64,000 nt of DNA, taken from RI-106 sp964496875 (lineage in GTDB: Bacteria > Cyanobacteriota > Vampirovibrionia > Obscuribacterales > Obscuribacteraceae). Below the pieces are notes generated by a model. The model was not told the DNA's origin, did no database searches, and saw nothing but the letters and a program-made list of their open reading frames with translations. A program made the position numbers and the translations under genes. Where the stretch lies: positions 1-64,000 of the forward strand of contig CAZCBH010000003.1 in the NCBI GenBank assembly GCA_964496875.1. The letters run 5' to 3'. Shown one piece after another: positions 51,475-58,519 of the stretch. Numbering within the stretch: position 1 is the first letter of the stretch; each line of letters starts with the position of its first letter.

Positions 51475-53028
51475 TTGCCCGTAGATTTTGACTCTATGAA
51501 AGACAACGACTATAAGCGAGCTCTGCTCTGGGGTCCGGTTTCCAGCTTCACCGGACCGTTGACAGCCTGGTTGACAAAAAAGGGCTGGATGGTCGATATC
51601 GCCTGCAAATCGAGCCTCAATCTCCTTTCACTCTCTCCCCTGGATCTTAAATCCGCAGCTCGAGGACTACTCGAGTCCTCCTACCAGAGCCGCAATAAAG
51701 CCAAAGCTTTTAATGACAAGTATCGCTTTATAGAACAGACCGAAGTCTTGAAGAAGATGGACTATGACATCATCATCTTTGCCGGTCTACCGCCCAATTT
51801 CGATGAATCCCGTGGTCCACGCGCGCCCTGGTCGGCGGCGGAACTGGAAGAGGTTTTGAGAGCGATGAAGCCCGAAACCGAAATCATCGTGGTCTCTTCT
51901 ATTTATGCTGCCGTTCAGGAAGACGGTGTTGTACCCGAGATAGCAGAGTTCGACCGACGTAAGTCCCTTACCAGCTGGGAGAATATCTGTCAGCAATACG
52001 AGTCGAAGCTGGTCGAGATTCTGAACGGCAAAGAAGTAAACTGGAGCCTTCTGAGACTGCCTCTGATCTGCGGCTCCACCGAGGATGGCAAAACCATAAA
52101 AAATAACGGACTGCATACTCTATTCCAGTCCATCAAAGATCACAACGATTTCATCAAAGAAGCTGCCCGCTCCGGCGAAGACATTCGCAGCCTACGCCTG
52201 AACTATGCTCCTGATGCCACTCTCTGGTTCATGCCTATAGATCTGGCGGTATACAGCTTCTGGCGTTACCTGGAAGACAAAGAGCGCCCCAAGATACTAA
52301 ATATGGTGCCGACTAATCCGAGCCTCAACCGAGAATGGCTTGCACATCTAGCTTCTGTGCTGGAGATAGAAGAAGTCGTCTCTTCAGTAGAGCAAGATTT
52401 AGAGATATCGAATACGGTGACTAAATTACTCACCGACAATATTCAAGTAACAACCAGAAATCTATTCGAAGCAGCCGGACGCTATCATATTCCGCCAGTA
52501 AAAATAGATTCCGCCTACTTCGGTAAAGTTCTGGATGCGGTCATTCCAGAAAAGATCCTGACTTCCGACGAGAATCAAAGTCAGAAAGAAAAACAGAACG
52601 AGAAGCAGAAAAATCGGATGGTCAATGTCGAGAAGCTGACCAAACTTTATTTCGAAGAGTTTCTGCCTACGGTGCTCAATACCGACAGCTTTTTAGACAA
52701 AGCCATAGCCCGGGGCAAAGAGATAGGCTTCAATATCAAAGAAGTAGGCGAAGAAATATGGGTGCTCAAATCAACTGACGGAACAAGCATCGCCGAAAAG
52801 GCGAAGGTTTCAGAGCAGGCGAAGAAACCTTCTATCTGTTTCAAGCTGAGCGTCTCCACCCTGCTCAAGCTGCTGGAGAAGAAGTTGCCCCTGCATCGCG
52901 CCTTACTCTTTCGAGAGGTAGAAGTGGCAGGCAATCCACTGAAAGTGGTGAAAGTGGTCAGATTGGTCGAAAAGTCGTTTAATGAGAATACGCTCTCTAA
53001 AGACCAACTAGAAAATGTCCTGGCCTGA
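51475..53028 (+). CDS. NAD-dependent epimerase/SDR-like protein with SCP2-like C-terminus
   Basis: The 517-residue protein has an N-terminal Rossmann-like region (ALLWGPVSSFTGPLTAWLTKKGWMVDIAC, YDIIIFAGLPP, EIIVVSSIYAAV, LLRLPLICGST, FMPIDLAVYSFWRYL) with the layout of extended SDR proteins. However, the GxxGxxG loop is degenerate, so catalysis is doubtful. A charged Gln/Lys linker (about 360-380) leads to a C-terminal domain ending KLSVSTLLKLLEKKLPLHRA, which resembles SCP2 lipid-binding domains. The start is TTG but is supported by AAAGGAG nine nucleotides upstream. Its end overlaps the next gene by 14 nt. Function unknown. Confidence 0.75.
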   Translation: MPVDFDSMKDNDYKRALLWGPVSSFTGPLTAWLTKKGWMVDIACKSSLNLLSLSPLDLKSAARGLLESSYQSRNKAKAFNDKYRFIEQTEVLKKMDYDIIIFAGLPPNFDESRGPRAPWSAAELEEVLRAMKPETEIIVVSSIYAAVQEDGVVPEIAEFDRRKSLTSWENICQQYESKLVEILNGKEVNWSLLRLPLICGSTEDGKTIKNNGLHTLFQSIKDHNDFIKEAARSGEDIRSLRLNYAPDATLWFMPIDLAVYSFWRYLEDKERPKILNMVPTNPSLNREWLAHLASVLEIEEVVSSVEQDLEISNTVTKLLTDNIQVTTRNLFEAAGRYHIPPVKIDSAYFGKVLDAVIPEKILTSDENQSQKEKQNEKQKNRMVNVEKLTKLYFEEFLPTVLNTDSFLDKAIARGKEIGFNIKEVGEEIWVLKSTDGTSIAEKAKVSEQAKKPSICFKLSVSTLLKLLEKKLPLHRALLFREVEVAGNPLKVVKVVRLVEKSFNENTLSKDQLENVLA

Positions 53029-54265
53029 TTCCAAATCGACTCTTGCGATTCTGACCGCAACTCTTGCCCTGACAGCCCTGCCGGTGCAAGCGAACTCTTA
53101 CGACGAAGCCGTCAATCTCTATGAAAAGCGGGATTATGAAAAGGCTCTGCCACTCTTTCAAGAGGCCGAGAAGTCCGGCGTTCAGCCTTCCCGCGCCGCC
53201 TACTACACGGCACTTTGCTATCACCAGCTCAGAAAAGCCCGGGAAGCGAAAGCAGCCTATCTCCATGTAATCCATCGCTATCCGACTACCCTGGTAGCAA
53301 AAGAAGCGATGGGCATTCTGGAAAAAATCGATCCTGGTTTTGCTCGCTATAAAAACGCGGTGCTCAAACGATACGAAGATGAGCAAGATAATGACTATCA
53401 GGAATTGCCCGAAGAAATCAGGATAAAATACCGAAATGTCGGTGGCACTGGTCATATGATTGTTCCGGCCCAGATAAACGGAGTACCGATCAAGATGATG
53501 TTCGATACCGGCGCAGAAGTGACCATGAGCAAACAGAGCTTTCTCGACCGCAATCGTATAAAGATAGAGAAAACAGAGCCCTCCATAACGGTACAAGGTG
53601 TCGGCGGAGAAGTCCGCACCCGGGTCGGTCCGGTTAACCTGACCGTCGGCAAAATGACCCGCACCATTCCGCTCCAGATTGAACAGGATCAAGCCACTTC
53701 GAAAGTTTCGGACGGTCTTGGACCCCTTGGGCAGCTGCCTGTGCTGGGACAGAACTACTTCAAGGATTTCGAGTACCAAATTGACGACACCAACAAATCG
53801 CTGATTTTTAAAAGACTCTCTACGACCCAGGTGGCAAGCATCGCCAGCACAAAGAGAAGTATCGTCAAAAGCGATCTGGAAGTGCCTTTCTATAGATTGG
53901 ACAGCAATATCATCGTCACCGCCAAGGTCAACGGCAGAGAGTGCGAGATGATCCTCGACACAGGCTGCCACACCGTCGCCTTCGCGGACCGACATCTTGC
54001 CCCTTGCGGCTTGAGCCTGCCGACCCAGTCCCTTAATAAAGGCGAATCCGGAGGTATCGGGGGTAAAAGAATCGATTATGATTTCCGGGTGGACTCTATC
54101 CAGCTTGGCCCGGTCATCCGCAAAAACGTCCATTGCAGCATGCTGCTCCACTCTAAAATCCCCAGACCTCTGCTTGGCCAGACATTTTTGAAAGGGCTCA
54201 AATACACCATAGATCCAAGCCGCAACGTCATTCGTTTCGACGAAGCCTCCAGGACCACTTACTGA
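53015..54265 (+). CDS. Exported TPR protein with two retropepsin-like aspartic protease domains
   Basis: A signal peptide (1-26, ending PVQA) is followed by TPR-like helices (27-110) and then two retropepsin-type halves. Half one has D164-T-G in KMMFDTGAEVT and LPVLGQNYFKDFEYQID; half two has D315-T-G in EMILDTGCHTV and PLLGQTFLKGLKYTID. Retropepsins need two DTG loops, normally from two subunits; here both are in one chain, as in pepsin. An active periplasmic protease is therefore likely. The start overlaps the preceding gene by 14 nt, implying coupled translation. Confidence 0.87.
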   Translation: MSWPDSKSTLAILTATLALTALPVQANSYDEAVNLYEKRDYEKALPLFQEAEKSGVQPSRAAYYTALCYHQLRKAREAKAAYLHVIHRYPTTLVAKEAMGILEKIDPGFARYKNAVLKRYEDEQDNDYQELPEEIRIKYRNVGGTGHMIVPAQINGVPIKMMFDTGAEVTMSKQSFLDRNRIKIEKTEPSITVQGVGGEVRTRVGPVNLTVGKMTRTIPLQIEQDQATSKVSDGLGPLGQLPVLGQNYFKDFEYQIDDTNKSLIFKRLSTTQVASIASTKRSIVKSDLEVPFYRLDSNIIVTAKVNGRECEMILDTGCHTVAFADRHLAPCGLSLPTQSLNKGESGGIGGKRIDYDFRVDSIQLGPVIRKNVHCSMLLHSKIPRPLLGQTFLKGLKYTIDPSRNVIRFDEASRTTY

Positions 54266-54293
54266 AGAATTATTCTCAAGCCTGTCTAAAAAT

Positions 54294-54349
54294 CCTCCCT
54301 GCCGTATATAGGCTGAAACAGGGAGGCTGAAACAGAGAGGCTGAATAAG
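54294..54349 (+). repeat. 14-nt tandem repeat and hairpin in the leader of the gene at 54350
   Basis: The unit AGGCTGAAACAGGG starts at 54310, recurs at 54324 with one change, and a third diverged copy at 54338 runs into the TTG start. In addition CCTCCCTG (54294-54301) is the reverse complement of CAGGGAGG (54319-54326), so the leader can fold over the first repeat. The last GAGAGG serves as ribosome-binding site. Confidence 0.7.
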
Positions 54350-54961
54350 TTGATAGATACCAGGGAGCTTAGCTTCGACTGCGATTCGAAAAGCGAACAG
54401 AGATTCGCTCTCGTTAGCGATGCCAGGGTCAGTTTCGGACGGGTGCCGCTGAACTCCTTCACGGAGTTAGACGGTATAAGACAGTTCTATCTGAGCGGCT
54501 TCAGCTCAAGCCAGTCTCTGGAAGCTCTGCGGACAAAACTGGAACAGTTCGTCTACCAGGAACTGAGCGAGAAAGAAAAGGTAGAGTATCAGAAAGAACA
54601 GCAAGAGCTGAAAGAATTTAGAGCCGACGCCGTAAAGCGAATTCTCGAAGGCGCCATCGCCCCCGGGCGAAGACGACCGGAAGCACCGGTGACCAAGAGG
54701 CTCGAGAGCCGGGTCTATCAGATGGAAGTAGCTATGACAAAGAAGGTGGTTGATCAAATGTCCGCACTCAGCAAAAGATTTCTGGAAGTAGAGTTTCAAT
54801 TACTGGAGAAAAATCGTCGCAAAGAGCTGACAGTACCTTCTAAAGAAGCGGAAACAACCCAGGCTATAAGCAACTTCTATGCCCGCCTGGAGGCGGTGGC
54901 ATCGCTTGCCATAGCAGAGCATGAATCAAATTCTAGGAGGCCACTCCGGTCTGCCTCTTGA
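54350..54961 (+). CDS. Hypothetical coiled-coil protein
   Basis: The 203-residue protein is charged and mostly helical (YQELSEKEKVEYQKEQQELK and VYQMEVAMTKKVVDQMSALS), with no signal peptide, membrane helix or known motif. The start is TTG preceded by GAGAGG at nine nucleotides. The last 29 nt overlap ribH on the opposite strand, so the two are convergent and overlapping. Confidence 0.7.
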   Translation: MIDTRELSFDCDSKSEQRFALVSDARVSFGRVPLNSFTELDGIRQFYLSGFSSSQSLEALRTKLEQFVYQELSEKEKVEYQKEQQELKEFRADAVKRILEGAIAPGRRRPEAPVTKRLESRVYQMEVAMTKKVVDQMSALSKRFLEVEFQLLEKNRRKELTVPSKEAETTQAISNFYARLEAVASLAIAEHESNSRRPLRSAS

Positions 54962-55433
54962 TTGAAGAGAGCAGATTGACCATTTCAATTGCACCGACAG
55001 CAGCATCAGCTCCTTTATTGCCGGCCTTGGTGCCGGCTCTTTCGATGGCCTGCTCGATGCTGTCGGTGGTCAGAACACCGTAGATAGTGGGAATGCCTGT
55101 TTCCAGACCGACCGAGGCGATGCCCGCGGCATTCTGACTGCAGACATGATCGAAGTGGGGCGTGGAGCCGCGAATTACTGCCCCCAGGCATATAACAGCA
55201 TCATACCGTCCCGAGGTCGCTGCTTGTTTTGCCACCAGCGGAATCTCGAAAGCGCCGGGGCACCAGATGACGTCGATATGGCTGCCTTCCACACCATGAC
55301 GGTTCAAAGTGGCGACACAACCATCAAGAAGCTGGCGAGTGATGAAATCGTTGAATCTCGCCACCACCACGGCAAACTTGAGTCCGGTGCCGATAAGGCG
55401 TCCTTCAATCACATTGGGCTCATCTTTGGACAT
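54933..55433 (-). CDS. ribH: 6,7-dimethyl-8-ribityllumazine synthase
   Basis: RibH condenses the pyrimidine and dihydroxybutanone-phosphate precursors in the penultimate step of riboflavin synthesis. The 166-residue chain has FAVVVARFNDFITRQLLDG, WCPGAFEIPLVAK, ICLGAVIRGSTPHFDHVC with the catalytic His, GIPTIYGVLTTDSIEQAIERAGTKAGNKG and AIEMVNLL, all hallmarks of the family. It overlaps the end of ribBA by 14 nt and is last in the ribE-ribBA-ribH run. Confidence 0.96.
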   Translation of the reverse strand: MSKDEPNVIEGRLIGTGLKFAVVVARFNDFITRQLLDGCVATLNRHGVEGSHIDVIWCPGAFEIPLVAKQAATSGRYDAVICLGAVIRGSTPHFDHVCSQNAAGIASVGLETGIPTIYGVLTTDSIEQAIERAGTKAGNKGADAAVGAIEMVNLLSSIKRQTGVAS

Positions 55434-56730
55434 TGCTGCTCTCCATTTGAACGCGGCCTACCATGTTTTCAGTATTTGTCTCATTGACCTCGACCTGCTC
55501 GAGGCCGTCCAACCAGTGCCCCATTTTTTCTCGCTTCGTAATCAGATAGTCGAGGTTGTGACTGTTGCAAGCGGGCGGCATCGAGACTCTGCCAGTAACA
55601 TTGAGCCCGTAACCTTCCAGACCGACTATCTTACGCGGATTATTGGTGATGATCCTGACCGAGGTCAGCCCCAGGTCGCAAAGAATTTGAGCACCGACAC
55701 CGTAATCACGAAGGTCCGGCTTAAAGCCCAGGGCTTCATTGGCCTGCACCGTGTCCTGACCTTCATCCTGAAGCGAATAAGCCTTGAGCTTGTTGAGCAA
55801 GCCTATTCCTCTACCCTCTTGCTTGAGATAGACCAGAACACCGACACCTTCCTTGGCGATAAGGGCCATGGCGGCTTCCAACTGCGGTCCGCAATCACAT
55901 CGCAGGCTTGCAAAAACATCACCGGTCAGACATTCGCTGTGCACTCGGATAAGCACATCCTCTTTGTTTTCTAAATCTCCGCGCACCAGGGCGACATGGC
56001 TTTTTTCATCGAGGGTATTGCGGTAGGCATAGATCTTGAAATCGCCATAGGCGGAAGGCAAGGTGGCCACCGCTTCACGAACGACGAAGCGTTCCCTTTG
56101 AAGGCGATATGCGATCAACTGGGCGATATTGATGATTTTGAGGTTATGTCTCTTGGCGAATTCGAAGAGCTGAGGAACCCTGGCCATGGTGCCGTCCTCA
56201 TTCATGATCTCGCAAATCACCCCGGAAGGGTTCAAGCCGGCCAGGCGAGCCATATCTACGGCAGCCTCGGTATGTCCGGCTCTTCTGAGCACTCCGCCTT
56301 CCCTGGCGATGAGCGGCGAAACATGTCCGGGCCGTCTCAGGTCGTCGGGACGTGCCGATGAATCGACAGCGACTCTGATAGTGGTGGCACGGTCATAGGC
56401 ACTGATACCGGTGGTAACACCAAACTTGGGATCGGCGTCTATGGTAACCGTAAAAGCAGTCTCCTGGGACTCGGTGTTTTTCTCCACCATCGGATTCAAC
56501 TCTAGCTTTGCCGCTTTCTCGGCGGTGAGAGCCAGACAGACCCAACCCCTTGCCTCGGTGACCAGAAAGTTGAGCATGTTCGGGGTGATAAGCTCGGCGG
56601 CACAGATGAGGTCTCCCTCGTTCTCCCGTCCCTCATCGTCGGCGACGATAACAAACTTGCCCTGGGCGATGTCTTCTAACGCCTCTTCCACGGTATTGAA
56701 GCAGAAATCATTGCTTGATGAGTTGTTCAT
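55420..56730 (-). CDS. ribBA: Bifunctional DHBP synthase / GTP cyclohydrolase II
   Basis: This fusion supplies both riboflavin precursors. The N-terminal RibB half (to about residue 205) has VIVADDEGRENEGDLICAAE, ARPDDLRRPGHVSPL and RRAGHTEAAVDMARLAGL. The C-terminal RibA half has VRVHSE-type RVHSECLTGDVFASLRCDCGPQ with the zinc cysteines, YLKQEGRGIGLLNKLKAY, ALGFKPDLRDYGVGAQIL and ITNNPRKIVGLEGYGL. Both catalytic sets appear complete. It sits 59 nt behind ribE. Confidence 0.97.
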   Translation of the reverse strand: MNNSSSNDFCFNTVEEALEDIAQGKFVIVADDEGRENEGDLICAAELITPNMLNFLVTEARGWVCLALTAEKAAKLELNPMVEKNTESQETAFTVTIDADPKFGVTTGISAYDRATTIRVAVDSSARPDDLRRPGHVSPLIAREGGVLRRAGHTEAAVDMARLAGLNPSGVICEIMNEDGTMARVPQLFEFAKRHNLKIINIAQLIAYRLQRERFVVREAVATLPSAYGDFKIYAYRNTLDEKSHVALVRGDLENKEDVLIRVHSECLTGDVFASLRCDCGPQLEAAMALIAKEGVGVLVYLKQEGRGIGLLNKLKAYSLQDEGQDTVQANEALGFKPDLRDYGVGAQILCDLGLTSVRIITNNPRKIVGLEGYGLNVTGRVSMPPACNSHNLDYLITKREKMGHWLDGLEQVEVNETNTENMVGRVQMESSNVQR

Positions 56731-56757
56731 GGAGCACCTGGATACTTTGCCTGGGGG

Positions 56758-56774
56758 ACGGTCCGGGGGACCGT
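56758..56774 (-). promoter_or_regulatory. GC-rich hairpin between ribE and ribBA
   Basis: ACGGTC and GACCGT form a 6-bp stem around a five-base G-rich loop in the 61-nt gap between ribE and ribBA. On the transcribed minus strand it is preceded, not followed, by a T/A run, so it is not a terminator in that direction. It could stabilise or separate the cistrons. Confidence 0.25.
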
Positions 56775-56791
56775 TTTCTTGACATCAAAGT

Positions 56792-57490
56792 TTATCCTTC
56801 ATTTCCATGAATGAGAACAGATTCGCCAGCTTTATTAATGTTCTTGAGATAGCTTTCACCCACCAGTCGAACTAAATAACGGGCGATCACATCGGTCTCG
56901 ATATTGACGAGGTCGCCTGGGCTGAGGCTTCCCAGGGTCGTAACCTCAAGCGTATGAGGAATCAGAGCGACCGTAAACCAGAAATTCTCCTGCGCGCGAT
57001 CTTTACATGAAATGTCGGTCATATCTAGATCCGGGTCCGGACAATCGACCACGGTAAGAGACACGCCATGGACGGTCACCGAGCCTTTCTTGACAAAAAA
57101 CGGCGCCCAGCGGCTATCGAGGCAGAATTTATAGACCTTCGAAAAGCCTTCCGGTGTAATCGATTCGATTCTGGCAACCGTATCGACATGGCCGGTCACC
57201 ATATGCCCGCCCAGCCTGTCGCTTACTTTCAGAGCCTTTTCCAGATTGACCTTCGACCCCTCTTTAAGCTCACCAAGAGTGGTACAGCGCAAAGTCTCCT
57301 GCACTGCCTCTACCGTGAATGTGCGCTCATCGAAGGCGACCACCGTCAAACATGTCCCGCACACACTGATAGATTCACCCATCCGGGCATCGGTCAAGAT
57401 ACCCGGCGCCTCAATCACCAGGCGACTTCCGTCCCCGGTCTCTTCCACCTTCAAGACCCGACCGACTTCTTCGACAATTCCCGAAAACAT
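56792..57490 (-). CDS. ribE: Riboflavin synthase alpha chain
   Basis: Riboflavin synthase dismutates two lumazine molecules. The protein begins MFSGIVEEVGRVL, the invariant start of the family, and has two homologous lumazine-binding halves: GESISVCGTCLTVV with KVSDRLGGHMVTGHVDTVA, then GSVTVHGVSLTVVDC and LVNIETDVIARYL. An in-frame start at 57505 would add five residues before MFSGI, but the family start argues for 57490. It is first in the rib run; the 68 nt before it are too short for an FMN riboswitch. Confidence 0.95.
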   Translation of the reverse strand: MFSGIVEEVGRVLKVEETGDGSRLVIEAPGILTDARMGESISVCGTCLTVVAFDERTFTVEAVQETLRCTTLGELKEGSKVNLEKALKVSDRLGGHMVTGHVDTVARIESITPEGFSKVYKFCLDSRWAPFFVKKGSVTVHGVSLTVVDCPDPDLDMTDISCKDRAQENFWFTVALIPHTLEVTTLGSLSPGDLVNIETDVIARYLVRLVGESYLKNINKAGESVLIHGNEG

Positions 57491-57558
57491 AATTGCGCGC
57501 ACCAAAATAATCTCAAACCGGGCATGATTTTACATCATTTCGATGGGATGGTACTTAC

Positions 57559-58119
57559 CTAGCCCGATGGCTGTTCAGCAAAATCAGCCACGATCGGCTT
57601 CTTCGTCTTGGAGTTCAATCCAACCCAGTACTGAATACTGAAGGGCTGAGGTTGGGACGGACTGGTCTCTTTGGAGGAGTGAATCGCTATAACTCCGGCC
57701 ACCTGGACCGGGACCAACATATTTCGCTGCGGATCAGGTTCGCCGACTTCGATACGATCGAACTTGAGTGTACAGACCTGCCTCGACTTCTGCAATTCCA
57801 GATTGATGGCTTTGTATTCCTGATCGGTTCTGGGCAAAAGACCGGATTGCTTCATCTTGGTGATCACATTTGGACCGAGCTCAGAATGCAACTCCTGGGT
57901 CGAATCTAAATAGGTGATATAACTGGTATCAAGAAGATGGGTGGTGACATTTTTAGCGAAATCCTTGAAGTTGGTCTGGATTTCCTGAGTCATAGTCTCT
58001 TTTTTAGGTCTGGTCACAAACAGAATCAGATTAAGAAACAGACTGATTGCCAGGAAAACATGAATACCATACTGCTTGAACAGCATCTCGGCAGTGACTT
58101 TTCTTACGCGCCAATACAT
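57559..58119 (-). CDS. VirB8/TraE-like type IV secretion protein
   Basis: One N-terminal membrane helix (about 17-35, YGIHVFLAISLFLNLILFV) is followed by a 150-residue periplasmic alpha/beta domain. A strand pattern near the end (QVCTLKFDRIEVGEP, MLVPVQVAGVIAIHS, FSIQYWVGLNSKTKKPIVADF) fits the VirB8/TraE fold of conjugation systems. Sequence identity to known members looks low, so the call rests on topology plus the VirB4 gene two cistrons upstream. It begins 2 nt after the gene at 58122. Confidence 0.6.
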   Translation of the reverse strand: MYWRVRKVTAEMLFKQYGIHVFLAISLFLNLILFVTRPKKETMTQEIQTNFKDFAKNVTTHLLDTSYITYLDSTQELHSELGPNVITKMKQSGLLPRTDQEYKAINLELQKSRQVCTLKFDRIEVGEPDPQRNMLVPVQVAGVIAIHSSKETSPSQPQPFSIQYWVGLNSKTKKPIVADFAEQPSG

Positions 58120-58121
58120 AA

Positions 58122-58505
58122 CTACTTAAGCTCCACTTTTCCTAACTCCCATCGATCTTCAGAGCGGTAAAAGGTCAATACGGCATTGAGCTCCGCACTA
58201 GACGCGGACTGTGCCTTCTCTTTTCCCGACTGAATCCCGGATTTGAGCGGATCACTGAGGACCTGCGTTCCGGTAACCGTGACAACGGCATCATGGGACC
58301 CACGACGAACAACCTGGGCTTTAATAGATTCCACTTCCGAGCGCAAAGAAAGCTCCGGCCAGCTATAAGTGAAGATGCTCTCTCCAACCAACTTGGCCTG
58401 CTCACAGAGCCTGACGTCTGCCACTATCCGGAGTGCTCCCCAGACCAGTATCAACAGACCACAAAACAAAACGAACCATCTATTCGGGGTGAAAATCTTC
58501 TCCAC
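58122..58505 (-). CDS. Small membrane-anchored protein in the type IV secretion cluster
   Basis: The 127-residue product has one membrane helix (WFVLFCGLLILVWGALRIV) and a periplasmic domain with a beta pattern similar to its downstream neighbour (SHDAVVTVTGTQVL, NAVLTFYRSEDRWELGKVEL). It may be a second, shorter VirB8-like subunit, or an unrelated envelope component. The start is GTG with GGAGAG upstream. It is 14 nt after the VirB4 gene. Confidence 0.6.
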   Translation of the reverse strand: MEKIFTPNRWFVLFCGLLILVWGALRIVADVRLCEQAKLVGESIFTYSWPELSLRSEVESIKAQVVRRGSHDAVVTVTGTQVLSDPLKSGIQSGKEKAQSASSAELNAVLTFYRSEDRWELGKVELK

Positions 58506-58519
58506 TGAATACTCTCCGG

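Noticed and set aside
52997..54151. 384-residue minus-strand open frame
   Set aside because: It lies wholly opposite the double-retropepsin gene, which has a signal peptide and paired DTG motifs; the antisense frame has no recognisable domain.
57491..57558. FMN riboswitch before ribE
   Set aside because: The gap is only 68 nt and shows none of the conserved stems; the rib genes may be read through from upstream.
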